A stretch of DNA of 64,000 nucleotides from Staphylococcus hsinchuensis (GTDB taxonomy: Bacteria; Bacillota; Bacilli; Staphylococcales; Staphylococcaceae): the NCBI RefSeq assembly GCF_038789205.1, contig NZ_CP128355.1, positions 930,001 through 994,000 of the forward strand. Direction: 5' to 3'. Below are positions 54,447-64,000 of this stretch, piece after piece; the first letter of the stretch is position 1, and each line of letters begins with the position of its first letter. Under the pieces are notes generated by a model that worked only from the letters and a program-made list of their open reading frames with translations, was not told where the DNA came from and did not search any database. A program made the translations under genes and the position numbers.

Positions 54447-55208
54447 ATGACACATATCAATGAGAAAAATAAAGTTGATGTGTTATCTGTAAGCTTTGAT
54501 AATGTTACTTTATTTGATATGCAACATAACATTAATCAATTTTTCAATACACAGCAACATCAAAATATGTTCATCGTAACTGCAAATCCAGAAATTGTTT
54601 ATTATGCATTTCATCATAAATCATATCAGCAATTAATTAATAAAGCGGATTTTGTTATTCCTGATGGTATCGGTGTAGTCTTAGCTTCCAGAATTTTAAA
54701 GACACCTCTGAAAGATCGTGTGCCAGGTATCGAATTAATGGAAAGTTGTCTTGATATTGCCAACTATAAACAGCAAAAGGTCTTCTTATTAGGTGCCGAA
54801 GATTCGATTGTACAACAAGCACAACATAATATTGAACAACAATATCCAAATATAGAAATCGCAAGTCATCATGGTTATATTGAATTAGACGATGAAATTG
54901 TTGCAAAGAGAATACAAGACTTTCAACCTGATTATGTATTTGTTGGTATGGGTTATCCTAAACAAGAACAATGGATTGCAAAGCATCAACATGCATTTAA
55001 TCAAACATTATTTATGGGTGTAGGTGGCGCTATTGAAGTCTTTAGTGGAACCAAGAAACGTGCACCTATGTTAATGAGACGATTAAACTTGGAATGGGTT
55101 TATCGTTTGTTAATTGATTGGAAACGTATCGGTAGAATGGCTGTCATACCAAAATATTTATTCAGTGTGTTAAAATCACAAAATATGTTTAAGCGTAAAC
55201 ACGTTTAA
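54447..55208 (+). CDS. tagA: N-acetylmannosaminyltransferase TagA (wall teichoic acid)
   Basis: A 253-residue WecG/TagA/CpsF family glycosyltransferase (GT26). It adds ManNAc to undecaprenyl-PP-GlcNAc, committing lipid carrier to wall teichoic acid. Family blocks are FIVTANPEIVYYAFHH (near 38), DFVIPDGIGVVLASRI with the catalytic Asp (near 65-80), LLGAEDSIVQQA and PDYVFVGMGYPKQEQWI (near 165). The ATG at 54447 follows GAGGAG; the longer open frame upstream lacks a ribosome site. It is separated from tagG-tagB-tagX-tagD by the inverted tagH. Confidence 0.92.
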   Translation: MTHINEKNKVDVLSVSFDNVTLFDMQHNINQFFNTQQHQNMFIVTANPEIVYYAFHHKSYQQLINKADFVIPDGIGVVLASRILKTPLKDRVPGIELMESCLDIANYKQQKVFLLGAEDSIVQQAQHNIEQQYPNIEIASHHGYIELDDEIVAKRIQDFQPDYVFVGMGYPKQEQWIAKHQHAFNQTLFMGVGGAIEVFSGTKKRAPMLMRRLNLEWVYRLLIDWKRIGRMAVIPKYLFSVLKSQNMFKRKHV

Positions 55209-55254
55209 GAACTATAAATGTGATAATCAACAATATTAAATTAGGAAATATAAA

Positions 55255-55292
55255 AACCACCCTTAGCGTAAAAATCACGTTTAGGGTGGTTA
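55255..55292. terminator. Terminator between tagA and tagH
   Basis: AACCACCCTTAGCG pairs with CGTTTAGGGTGGTT around AAAAATCA. The T-run is strongest on the minus strand, so it mainly ends tagH, with some effect on tagA. Confidence 0.88.
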
Positions 55293-55305
55293 ATTTATTA
55301 TTGAG

Positions 55306-56406
<1,101 letters not shown>

Positions 56407-57207
56407 ATGAATGCAGTTTGGGTAGTTTTTAAAGAGCATTTTAGAAATTTTTATCTTATTCAAAGGTTAGCACAATTCCAAGTAAAGATTTCAAATACGA
56501 ATAACTACTTAGGAATGGCGTGGGAATTGATCAATCCTGCTCTACAAATATTAGTTTATTGGTTTGTGTTCGGATTAGGTATTAGAAGTAATGGTCCAAT
56601 TGATGGCGTGCCATTTATTTATTGGTTGCTTGTTGGTATTAGTATGTGGTTTTTCATCAACCAGGGCGTTTTAGAAGGGACAAAATCAATAGCCACTAAG
56701 TATAATCAAGTCTCGAAGATGAATTTCCCGTTATCTATTGTACCTACTTATATTGTTATGAGTCGGTTCTATGGACATCTTGGATTGTTAGCAATTGTCA
56801 TGATTCTCTGTATGATTGGTGGGTTTTATCCATCTATTTATACATTACAATTATTAATTTATGTACCAATGGCATTAGTATTAACCACGTCTATCGCCTT
56901 ATTTACTTCCACATTAGGTGTGCTAGTAAGAGATACTCAACAAGCGATTCAAGCATTAATGCGTATGGTATTCTTTGCGTCATCTATCTTGATCGTTCCG
57001 CCAGATGGCATCGTAAAGCAAGTCATGCAGTTTAATCCAATATATTACCTAGCGGAAGCATATCGTGCAGCGGTATTGCATAAAGAATGGTATTTCATCA
57101 CTCACTGGGAGTTAACATTATATAATGTAGGTTTTATCTTGTTTATGTTTGTTGTTGGTGCCTTTATGCACATGCGTTATAGAGATCACTTTGCAGACTT
57201 TATGTAA
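56407..57207 (+). CDS. tagG: Teichoic acid export permease TagG
   Basis: A 266-residue ABC-2 type permease with six helices, partner of TagH. FQVKISNTNNYLGMAWELINPALQILVYWFVFGLGIRS (near residues 25-62) and FNPIYYLAEAYRAAVL (near 217) are the polysaccharide-exporter blocks. Compared with the S. aureus TarG I recall, a few residues are missing before the MQFNP segment. The ATG at 56407 has only a weak site (GAAAGTGTGG). TarG is the target of targocil-type inhibitors in S. aureus. Confidence 0.94.
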   Translation: MNAVWVVFKEHFRNFYLIQRLAQFQVKISNTNNYLGMAWELINPALQILVYWFVFGLGIRSNGPIDGVPFIYWLLVGISMWFFINQGVLEGTKSIATKYNQVSKMNFPLSIVPTYIVMSRFYGHLGLLAIVMILCMIGGFYPSIYTLQLLIYVPMALVLTTSIALFTSTLGVLVRDTQQAIQALMRMVFFASSILIVPPDGIVKQVMQFNPIYYLAEAYRAAVLHKEWYFITHWELTLYNVGFILFMFVVGAFMHMRYRDHFADFM

Positions 57208-57250
57208 TAAGTGCCTGCTTTAAACGTTTTAAATTAAGTAGATAGAAAAA

Positions 57251-57284
57251 ATAGCCTGAGATAGAAAATATGTCTCAGGCTTAG
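57251..57284 (+). terminator. Weak terminator-like hairpin after tagG
   Basis: AGCCTGAGA...TCTCAGGCT with a short loop. No strong T-run follows, so read-through to tagB is possible. The stem resembles a decayed head of the dispersed repeat. Confidence 0.55.
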
Positions 57285-57410
57285 TCTATATTTAGGAATA
57301 AATAAACGCTTATACATTATGGATTTAAATTGCGTTTGTATAAAAAGTAACAGATTGTAGTTAGTCACTTGCAAAAAGCACAAATATACGTGATGTGGAC
57401 GGTGAAAGAT

Positions 57411-58502
57411 TTGAGACAAATCATAAAGAAAATGTATTTATGGTTCATACATTTCTTAAATATATTATTTAGTAAGAAAAAGGTTGAAAATGATAACGTA
57501 GTCGTCATGATGACGTTTGTTGAAGATGTATTGCCTTTAATTGAAGCTTTATATAAAAAAGGCTATCGTATAACGGTCATCGGTAAAGAAGAGAAACGAA
57601 AATATATTAAGCATTTAGAAGATGTTACTTACATTACGGCGGGTAATAAATACGTTTTTAAACACATTCAAGCCCTAAGCCAAGCGAAAGTGATTATTGT
57701 AGATACGTACTATTTAATGTTAGGTGCATTTCATAAAAAAGCTGGCCAGACAGTACTTCAAACGTGGCATGCTTCAGGCGCCTTGAAAAATTTTGGTTTG
57801 ACAGATCATCAAGTAGACTTATCAAACTCAAAAAAAGTAGCACAGTATAAACGTGTTTATGATGCGACTGATAAATATTTAATCGGCGGTCCAGCGATGT
57901 CAATTTGCTTTAAGGAATCATTTGGAGCAAAAGAACATCAATTTTTAACATTAGGTCTACCACGTCTGGTTAAATATAAAAACATCGATATTAAACAAAG
58001 ACAGCAAGAATTAAAATCACACTATAATATTCGAGGGAAGGTTGCTTTATACGTACCAACATATCGTGAAAATCATCAAAGCAATCGCGTGATTAATAAG
58101 GAGCACTTCGAACAAGAACTGCCTAATTATACATTATTAAGTAAATTACATCCTGCCATCACTGATGTGAATGATAGTTCACTAGATATACAATCTCTAT
58201 TAATTATGGCTGATGTTGTTATTAGTGATTATAGTTCTCTCGCAATTGAAGCGAGTTACCTTAATAAACCAACATTGTTATACGTATATGATGAAGCGCA
58301 ATATGAAGCTGAACGAGGATTAAATAGATTTTATTACCAAACACCTTCTCACTATAAAGTGTATAATGAACATGATATGATACAGAAACTAAAATACAAA
58401 GAAAATACACTACAACCTATTTTCAAAGAATGGCACCAGTTCAATAACGACAACAGTTTAACTCAAATTATAAAATATATAGAGGGTATGGTGAAATCAT
58501 GA
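57411..58502 (+). CDS. tagB: Teichoic acid glycerophosphate primase TagB
   Basis: A 363-residue CDP-glycerol glycerophosphotransferase-family enzyme that adds the first glycerol phosphate to the ManNAc-GlcNAc lipid. TWHASGALKNFG (near 125) and VVISDYSSLAIEASYLNKP (near 265) are the hallmark blocks, with the catalytic His and substrate-phosphate residues. An amphipathic N-terminus (YLWFIHFLNILF) can dock on the membrane. I place the start at the TTG at 57411, eight bases after GGTG, giving a length near the family norm; upstream ATG and TTG codons have no ribosome site. It overlaps tagX by four bases. Confidence 0.88.
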   Translation: MRQIIKKMYLWFIHFLNILFSKKKVENDNVVVMMTFVEDVLPLIEALYKKGYRITVIGKEEKRKYIKHLEDVTYITAGNKYVFKHIQALSQAKVIIVDTYYLMLGAFHKKAGQTVLQTWHASGALKNFGLTDHQVDLSNSKKVAQYKRVYDATDKYLIGGPAMSICFKESFGAKEHQFLTLGLPRLVKYKNIDIKQRQQELKSHYNIRGKVALYVPTYRENHQSNRVINKEHFEQELPNYTLLSKLHPAITDVNDSSLDIQSLLIMADVVISDYSSLAIEASYLNKPTLLYVYDEAQYEAERGLNRFYYQTPSHYKVYNEHDMIQKLKYKENTLQPIFKEWHQFNNDNSLTQIIKYIEGMVKS

Positions 58503-59557
58503 AAATATCAATTATCGTTCCCGTATACAACGCAGCACAAACGATTCAAAGAGCAATAAAATCAATCGACACGAAGCATGATCACGAAATTATTTGTATC
58601 AATGATGGTTCAACAGATAATAGTCAACAAGTATTAGAACAATTACGTAAAGAATATTCAAACATGGTGATTGTTAATCAAACGAACAAAGGTGCAGCTG
58701 CAAGTAGAAATAAAGGTTTAGAATTGATCACTGGTGACGTATTTATGTTTTTAGATGCAGATGATGAATTTTTGACAAGTCGCATCGATTATATGGCAGA
58801 TTATTATTTATCAGATGAAAATGTAGATATTGTCTTAGGTCAGTTAGCTAGAGATGTATATGGCACTTGGACTGCGATTCCTACACATCGTGATATTCAA
58901 AAGGAAGATAAAGTTAATTTTTCACAGTGCCCAGCGATACTGCAATCTATCGGACCAGGTGCGAAAATGTTTAACGCACGTTTTGCCGGTGAGCGTTTTA
59001 ATGAAGATATCGTATTCTGTGAAGAACATGAATTTATGGTGCAACTTTATAAAAAGGCACGCGATATTCAATTGTTACCAGACGTCGTTTACGGATATAA
59101 TGAACAAATTGATTCAGTGACATACAATCGTCAACAACATTTCGACGCATATATGAAAGATGCGATTAAGGTGAGATCAAGTGTCATGGATCAATTACAT
59201 TTAAGAGAGGCAAGACTATATTATAGTTATCGCATGGATGAACTCATCGTGAGCTATTTAATTCAAGCGTATCTAACAGAACATGAAAAGCTGACTCAAG
59301 CGACGTTGAACACGGTCATCAATTATATTAACGAGATGCAGAAGACTGACTATGATGGTGACGCTATGTTCAGAATAGTGAAAGTGGTTGAACAAGGCAC
59401 AAAAAATTGGAATAAAGCACTTTATGATCAATGGAGAAGTACATTAATTAGCGTCGGTATCGGAAGACCGAAATATGTTTTATTTAAAGCTAATGCCTTA
59501 CCTAAACGCGCGAAATATAAAGGTGAAACGACTTTAAAAAAATATTTGAGAAAATAA
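58499..59557 (+). CDS. tagX: Teichoic acid cluster glycosyltransferase TagX (GT2)
   Basis: A 352-residue family 2 glycosyltransferase with a GT-A fold at the N-terminus. VPVYNAAQTIQRAIKS, CINDGSTDNSQQVL (near 31-44) and FMFLDADDEF (DxD, near 80-89) are visible. The C-terminal 130 residues are helical. In S. aureus TarX/TagX sits in the same place, and its exact step has not been settled. It overlaps tagB through ATGA, with GAGGGTATGG upstream. Confidence 0.88.
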   Translation: MKISIIVPVYNAAQTIQRAIKSIDTKHDHEIICINDGSTDNSQQVLEQLRKEYSNMVIVNQTNKGAAASRNKGLELITGDVFMFLDADDEFLTSRIDYMADYYLSDENVDIVLGQLARDVYGTWTAIPTHRDIQKEDKVNFSQCPAILQSIGPGAKMFNARFAGERFNEDIVFCEEHEFMVQLYKKARDIQLLPDVVYGYNEQIDSVTYNRQQHFDAYMKDAIKVRSSVMDQLHLREARLYYSYRMDELIVSYLIQAYLTEHEKLTQATLNTVINYINEMQKTDYDGDAMFRIVKVVEQGTKNWNKALYDQWRSTLISVGIGRPKYVLFKANALPKRAKYKGETTLKKYLRK

Positions 59558-59649
59558 ATCAATAAGAATATTCGAAAACTTGATTTCGATGTGCTATAAT
59601 CTTTAAAAATGTAAATTTTAGTTTAATTTTATGTAAAGGAGATAAACAA

Positions 59650-60048
59650 ATGAAACGTGTAATCACTTATGGAACGTATGATTTGTTACATTATGGCCAT
59701 ATCGAATTGTTAAGACGTGCGCGTGAAATGGGTGACTATTTAATCGTGGCACTTTCAACAGACGAATTTAACCGTATTAAAAATAAAAAATCATATTACA
59801 ATTATGAACAACGTAAAATCATGTTAGAGTCAATTCGCTTTGTCGATCTTGTAATCCCAGAAAATGGTTGGGGTCAAAAAGAAAAAGATGTTGACCGTTA
59901 TGAAATTGATAAATTTGTAATGGGTCATGATTGGGAAGGTGAGTTTGACTTTCTTAAAGATAAATGTGAAGTGGTTTACTTAAATCGTACGGAAGGTATT
60001 TCAACTACGAAAATTAAGAAAGAACTTTACGGAGATGGCGCTAAATAA
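59650..60048 (+). CDS. tagD: Glycerol-3-phosphate cytidylyltransferase TagD
   Basis: A 132-residue nucleotidyltransferase that makes CDP-glycerol for wall teichoic acid. ITYGTYDLLHYGHIELLRRA carries the HxGH-type motif (residues 5-24), and RTEGISTTKIKKEL (near 113) the second nucleotide-binding motif. The length matches TagD/TarD. The ATG at 59650 follows AAAGGAGAT. It ends the teichoic acid cluster, with a terminator 24 bases later. Confidence 0.96.
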   Translation: MKRVITYGTYDLLHYGHIELLRRAREMGDYLIVALSTDEFNRIKNKKSYYNYEQRKIMLESIRFVDLVIPENGWGQKEKDVDRYEIDKFVMGHDWEGEFDFLKDKCEVVYLNRTEGISTTKIKKELYGDGAK

Positions 60049-60071
60049 TTACTCATTGACGAAAATTTATG

Positions 60072-60115
60072 AACCTATGTTACTGTACTATCAGTTCAGT
60101 GACATAGGTTTTTTA
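60072..60115 (+). terminator. Terminator of tagD
   Basis: AACCTATGTTACTG pairs with CAGTGACATAGGTT (one mismatch at the loop side), followed by TTTTT. Confidence 0.92.
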
Positions 60116-60438
60116 TTTTGGTTTCCTTCTATAAAATAACTTAAATGGAAAGATTTATATATGCACATAGTGTCGCGCTATTCATTTTATTAGTGAGATG
60201 ATATAGTAGCAATGTTGGTTTTTAACAAAAGAAGATAATTTGAGAAAGCTTTCACTATATTCTAGTGAGTTAAAGGTGTTATAATAATATTAATGAGCAG
60301 ATGCATATTATATCGTCTGCATTAATTTTTTATACATATATAATGTCACATTGATTTTAAAGTGTGGCAGGTGCGACTTAATCAATTTTGTTTGTTCGCA
60401 TAATAAATTAAATAATGCGTTCTATAGTTCGGATGATT

Positions 60439-60468
60439 TTGCCCAATTTTTTTGATTAGAGATATAAT
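60439..60468 (+). promoter_or_regulatory. abcA promoter candidate
   Basis: TTGCCC (60439-60444), 18 bases, TATAAT (60463-60468). The predicted start near 60475 is just before the leader hairpin. Confidence 0.55.
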
Positions 60469-60479
60469 TACAACTTTTA

Positions 60480-60528
60480 CAAATGTGTATATGGCTTTAT
60501 AGCATACATATACACATTGTTTTTTTAT
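60480..60528 (+). terminator. Attenuator-like terminator in the abcA leader
   Basis: AAATGTGTATATG (60481-60493) pairs with CATATACACATTG (60507-60519), followed by eight T residues. It follows no gene and lies between the abcA promoter and the abcA start, as an attenuator would. Confidence 0.65.
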
Positions 60529-60629
60529 TGTTGCAAATATGATTTGAGCGCATAATATAACTTTGAGTTGTGCATCATAGTTGCAAAAATTGAGTCAGTA
60601 AAAATATTTTCTGGAAGAGGTAACTCATA

Positions 60630-62372
60630 ATGAAAGACACAATGAAACGAACAGTGAAACATGGAAATCCATTATTTTACTTATTAAAGAGATTGAAATG
60701 GCCTGTTGGATTGATTATTATCGCAGTTTTAATCTCTTCATTAGGCAGTTTAACAGGACTCGTTGTACCATTTTTCACAGGTAAATTGGTAGATAAATTC
60801 TCATTAGAAAACATTAATTGGATGTTTATTGTAGGATTTATCGGAGTATTCATACTTAATGCTGTACTTAGCGGTCTAGGATTATACTTATTAAGTAAAA
60901 TCGGTGAGAAGATTATTTATGATATACGTTCTGTATTATGGAGACATATCATCCATTTAAAGATGCCTTTCTTCGATAAAAATGAAAGTGGTCAGTTAAT
61001 GAGTCGTTTGACTGATGATACGAAAGTAATTAATGTCTTTATTTCACAAAAATTACCAAACTTATTACCATCAGTCTTAACAATTATTGGCTCTCTCATC
61101 ATGCTATTTATAATGGATTGGAAGATGACGTTGCTAACATTTGTGGCAGTTCCAATCTTCGTAGCGATAATGATGCCACTCGGTAAGAAAATGCAGAAAG
61201 TATCAATGAATACGCAAACAGAAATTGCGAATTTCAGTGGTTTATTAGGTCGTGTGTTAACAGAAATGCGACTTGTAAAAGTTTCAAATACGGAGCAATT
61301 GGAATTAGATAATGCGCATAGAAACTTGAAAGAAATTTATCATCTCGGTTTAAAGCAAGCTAAAATCACTGCGATTATTCAACCGATTTCAGGTTTAATC
61401 ATGCTATTAACGGTCGCAATCATTTTAGGATTCGGAGCAATTGAAATTTCAACTGGTGCGATTTCTGCCGGTACATTAATAGCGATGATATTCTATGTCA
61501 TTCAGTTGTCTGCACCGTTAATTAATTTATCAACACTCGTTACGGATTATAGACGTTCTGTCGGTGCAAGTAGTCGAATCTTCGAAATCATGCTTGAACC
61601 TACTGAGCCATTGGATGTGCAGAAACAACGTAATATTCGAGATGGCAGTTTAGTGTTTAATAAAGTAGATTTCAAATATGATGATTCGCCTGTACTGTCA
61701 GATGTGTCTTTTAAAATTCCAACGAATAAAGTGACCGCATTTGTTGGACCATCTGGTTCAGGTAAGAGTACGATATTCAACATTATTGAACGTATGTACG
61801 AAATTGAACGTGGACAAATTACATATGGTGGTAAATCCATATACGATTTAACATTAGCTGATTGGAGAAGAAAGATTGGCTATGTTATGCAATCAAATTC
61901 ATTGATGAACGGTACAATTCGAGACAATATTCTTTATGGAATTAATAGAGAAGTAACAGATAAAGAATTGATACTTTATACAAAACTTGCGAATTGTCAT
62001 GACTTTATCCAAGAGTTTGATGAGGGGTACGATACAGTTGTTGGTGAACGTGGCTTGAAACTTTCAGGTGGACAACGTCAACGTATCGATATCGCACGCA
62101 GTTTCGTGAAAAACCCAGATATCTTACTGCTAGATGAAGCGACAGCTAATTTAGATAGTGAGAGTGAGCGTAAAATACAAGATGCGTTAGAAGTGTTAAT
62201 GGAAGATCGTACGACTGTTGTTATCGCACATAGATTATCAACGATTAAAAAAGCACAACAAATTATATTTATTGATGGCGGTAAAGTTACTGGTAAAGGT
62301 ACGCATCAATATTTAATGGAAACGCACGAAAAGTATCAACAATTTGTTTCAACACAAAACTTAACAGATTAA
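60630..62372 (+). CDS. abcA: AbcA-type multidrug ABC exporter (fused membrane and ATPase)
   Basis: A 580-residue half-transporter that should work as a homodimer. Residues 1-320 hold six helices (LKMPFFDKNESGQLMSRLTDDTKVIN is the first coupling segment). The ATPase has Walker A GPSGSGKST (near 375), signature LSGGQRQRIDIARS (near 480), Walker B ILLLDEATANLD (near 500) and H-loop IAHRLST. It matches S. aureus AbcA, which affects tolerance to beta-lactams and other drugs and exports phenol-soluble modulins. The ATG at 60630 follows GGAAGAGG. The usual divergent neighbour pbp4 is absent. Confidence 0.93.
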   Translation: MKDTMKRTVKHGNPLFYLLKRLKWPVGLIIIAVLISSLGSLTGLVVPFFTGKLVDKFSLENINWMFIVGFIGVFILNAVLSGLGLYLLSKIGEKIIYDIRSVLWRHIIHLKMPFFDKNESGQLMSRLTDDTKVINVFISQKLPNLLPSVLTIIGSLIMLFIMDWKMTLLTFVAVPIFVAIMMPLGKKMQKVSMNTQTEIANFSGLLGRVLTEMRLVKVSNTEQLELDNAHRNLKEIYHLGLKQAKITAIIQPISGLIMLLTVAIILGFGAIEISTGAISAGTLIAMIFYVIQLSAPLINLSTLVTDYRRSVGASSRIFEIMLEPTEPLDVQKQRNIRDGSLVFNKVDFKYDDSPVLSDVSFKIPTNKVTAFVGPSGSGKSTIFNIIERMYEIERGQITYGGKSIYDLTLADWRRKIGYVMQSNSLMNGTIRDNILYGINREVTDKELILYTKLANCHDFIQEFDEGYDTVVGERGLKLSGGQRQRIDIARSFVKNPDILLLDEATANLDSESERKIQDALEVLMEDRTTVVIAHRLSTIKKAQQIIFIDGGKVTGKGTHQYLMETHEKYQQFVSTQNLTD

Positions 62373-62389
62373 TTTAATCAATTGATCTT

Positions 62390-62437
62390 AACTCAATGGA
62401 AATGTATAATTCCGTACATTTTCATTGAGTTTTTTTA
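62390..62437 (+). terminator. Terminator of abcA
   Basis: AACTCAATGGAAATGTA pairs with TACATTTTCATTGAGTT around TAATTCCG, followed by TTTTTT. Confidence 0.94.
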
Positions 62438-62545
62438 TTAAATATATGTATAAACGAACTTTAAAAATGTTATTTTCTCAAAAGTACAGTCATGCTATAA
62501 TTATTGTAAATTATAGAAGTTGTAGTGCGTTCAACGAATTGTTTG

Positions 62546-62565
62546 TGAATGATCTCGATTATTCA
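62546..62565. promoter_or_regulatory. Palindrome upstream of nupC
   Basis: TGAATGAT-CTCG-ATTATTCA has 8-bp arms with one mismatch and lies between a TATAAT box (near 62497) and the nupC start. It could be an operator or a leader hairpin. Confidence 0.35.
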
Positions 62566-62642
62566 TGTAACTATCGTGTACTTTTGGGAATTCTGATAGA
62601 ACACATTACATACTTGAATTTATATGAATTGGTGGGTGTAGA

Positions 62643-63875
62643 ATGTTTTTGTTGATTAATATCATTGGGTTATTTGTGTTTCTAGGTATAGCAGTTTTAT
62701 GTTCAAGAAATAAAAAGAACATCCAATGGGGTTCAGTCGGTATACTTGTATTAGTGAATTTAGTGTTAGCGTGGTTTTTAATTTACTTTCCATGGGGGAA
62801 GGCAGCTGTACACGGTTTAGCCAATGCAATTGCGTGGGGGATTGAATCAGCACATGCTGGTACAGGTTTTGCATTTTCTAGTTGGGTTAAGCCTGGTGGT
62901 CAAATGGATATGGCAGTAAGTGCTTTATTTCCAATTTTATTAGTTGTCCCATTGTTTGATATTTTGATGTATTTCAATATTTTACCTAAAATCATTGGTG
63001 GTATTGGTTGGGTGCTTGCTAAGGTTACGCGTCAGCCTAAGTTTGAATCGTTCTTCGGTATTGAAATGATGTTCCTAGGTAACACCGAAGCTCTAGCAGT
63101 ATCTAACGAGCAATTAAAGCGTATTAATGAAGCGCGTGTCTTAACAATAGCAATGATGTCAATGAGTTCAGTATCTGGGGCAATTGTTGGTGCTTATGTA
63201 ACGATGGTACCAGGCGATTTAGTGTTGACTGCAATTCCATTAAATATTATTAACGCAATTATCATTGCTTCAATTTTAAATCCAATTTCATTAGAGGACA
63301 AAGAAGATGTTATTTACAGTATTCGCAACAACGAAATAGAGCGTCAACCGTTCTTCTCATTTTTAGGAGATTCAGTATTGAATGCAGGTAAATTAATATT
63401 AATCATCATCGCTTTCGTCATTAGTTTTGTTGCATTATCTGATTTAATCGATCGTTTGATCCATTTAATTACTGGTGGTATCGCACATTTAATGCACATT
63501 AAAGGTAGCTTTGGTCTAGATCAAATATTAGGTGCTTTTATGTATCCATTTGCATTATTATTAGGTTTACCGTTTGATGAAGCTTGGCATGTAGCACAAC
63601 AAATGTCGAAGAAGATTGTAACGAACGAATTTGTAGTCATGGGTGAAATATCGAAACACATTGATTCATATTCAGCACACAGACGAGCAATTATAACGAC
63701 ATTCTTAGTTTCATTTGCTAACTTCTCAACTATTGGTATGATTGTCGGCACATTAAAAGGTATTGTTGATCAAAAGACATCTGACTTTGTAGCGAAATAC
63801 GTACCGATGATGTTACTTGCTGGTATTCTCGTTTCACTGATGACAGCAGGTTTTGTAGGTTTATTTGCGTGGTAA
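62643..63875 (+). CDS. nupC: Concentrative nucleoside transporter NupC
   Basis: A 410-residue CNT-family nucleoside/cation symporter with about ten helices. The substrate and ion motifs are GNTEALAVSNEQL (near residue 148) and FANFSTIGMIVGTL (near 360), with the typical Glu and Asn residues. Its position after abcA matches S. aureus. The ATG at 62643 follows GGTGGGTG. No purine riboswitch is seen in the 200-base leader. The dispersed repeat at 63932 follows the gene. Confidence 0.94.
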   Translation: MFLLINIIGLFVFLGIAVLCSRNKKNIQWGSVGILVLVNLVLAWFLIYFPWGKAAVHGLANAIAWGIESAHAGTGFAFSSWVKPGGQMDMAVSALFPILLVVPLFDILMYFNILPKIIGGIGWVLAKVTRQPKFESFFGIEMMFLGNTEALAVSNEQLKRINEARVLTIAMMSMSSVSGAIVGAYVTMVPGDLVLTAIPLNIINAIIIASILNPISLEDKEDVIYSIRNNEIERQPFFSFLGDSVLNAGKLILIIIAFVISFVALSDLIDRLIHLITGGIAHLMHIKGSFGLDQILGAFMYPFALLLGLPFDEAWHVAQQMSKKIVTNEFVVMGEISKHIDSYSAHRRAIITTFLVSFANFSTIGMIVGTLKGIVDQKTSDFVAKYVPMMLLAGILVSLMTAGFVGLFAW

Positions 63876-63931
63876 GTATGAGGAAATTAACGTTTTAACT
63901 ATAGACATAATTTAATGAATAATAATTGTAG

Positions 63932-64000
63932 GAGTCTGAGACAAAATAGTTGTCTTAGACTCTTTGTCAATTTATGGGACTACGAAATCTTTATTAGAAA
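63932..64000 (+). repeat. Dispersed staphylococcal intergenic repeat, copy D (cut by window end)
   Basis: GAGTCTGAGACA...TGTCTTAGACTC hairpin, TTTGTCAA, then GGGACTACGAAATCTTTATTAGAAA. It matches copies A-C and runs off the window. The hairpin also serves as the nupC terminator. Confidence 0.82.

Larger units (their letters stand above)
60049..60629 (+). promoter_or_regulatory. tagD-abcA gap: tagD terminator, abcA promoter and leader
   Basis: About 580 bases without a gene. It contains the tagD terminator (60072-60115), a promoter at 60439-60468, a second terminator-like hairpin at 60480-60528 inside the abcA leader, and repeated TTGCAAA elements near 60531 and 60582. In S. aureus a divergent pbp4 lies between tarD and abcA; nothing like it is found here on either strand. 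Confidence 0.65.

Noticed and set aside
62434..62642. Purine riboswitch in the nupC leader
   Set aside because: I could not find the conserved junction and loop sequences of the purine aptamer, only an isolated palindrome.
62425..62655. 76-codon open frame before nupC
   Set aside because: It begins inside the abcA terminator T-run, contains the nupC promoter region and overlaps the nupC start; there is no ribosome site.

Overview
This window is a chromosomal segment from a low-GC Firmicute. Gene content and order point firmly to a Staphylococcus that is not S. aureus. The diagnostic neighbours are SarA, VraX, the hexulose-phosphate pair, the three-gene mevalonate block, the mnh2 antiporter operon, mntABC/mntR and the tag wall teichoic acid cluster, in an order recalled from S. 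aureus but with diverged proteins. I see no rRNA, tRNA, prophage, insertion sequence or CRISPR array.

Layout. 1-3.6 kb: the start of folE2, the bacillithiol deacetylase gene bshB2 and yojF on the minus strand, then nagB and hxlA-hxlB. 3.7-7.8 kb: a vraABC-like acyl-CoA operon ending in a small MaoC-like gene. It is followed by a compact accessory patch with a remnant type I toxin-antitoxin module, a second structured RNA and the stress gene vraX. 7.9-14 kb: pdxK, ung and two small genes, an amino-acid permease, and a MarR regulator next to a DHA2 exporter with two operator-like palindromes. 14.5-21.5 kb: hemQ, pta-lipL, mvaK1-mvaD-mvaK2 and a DUF1450 gene. 21.9-29.2 kb: oxidoreductases, an acetyltransferase, an HD dNTPase-like protein, YwhD, YwiB, argS and a DNA glycosylase. 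29.3-33.1 kb: a metal-chelate binding lipoprotein and its permease, separated by a CynX/NimT exporter and an XRE-cupin regulator. 33.2-38.9 kb: a HAD protein, two paralogous alpha/beta-hydrolase-fold proteins, a secreted protein with a WalR-type box, and sarA with its long multi-promoter leader. 38.9-49.8 kb: a DMT-like exporter, small genes, an inactive-looking tyrosine-recombinase homologue, mnhA2-G2 and a CPA1 antiporter. 49.8-53.4 kb: mntABC with an RsaC-like 3' region, and divergent mntR. 53.5-60 kb: an M50-like protease and tagA, tagH, tagG, tagB, tagX, tagD. 60-64 kb: abcA behind an attenuator-like leader, and nupC.

Themes. The window is rich in envelope functions: teichoic acid polymerisation and export, isoprenoid precursors, cell-wall-stress genes, secretion and monovalent cation antiport. 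It also holds metal handling (manganese uptake with its repressor box, chelate uptake, haem completion by HemQ). A family of about 95-160 bp dispersed repeats, each carrying a terminator-like hairpin, sits in at least four intergenic regions. The most interesting signals are non-coding or catalytic anomalies: an RsaC-like RNA with two C-rich loops behind mntC, a tandem pair of type I toxin-antitoxin-like elements near vraX, paralogous hydrolases with Glu or Asp where Ser is expected, an operator pair for the MarR regulator, a perfect 16-bp palindrome between tagH and tagG, and an orphan terminator in the abcA leader where S. aureus has pbp4 upstream.

All comparisons with S. aureus and B. subtilis are from memory of those families, not from a search.
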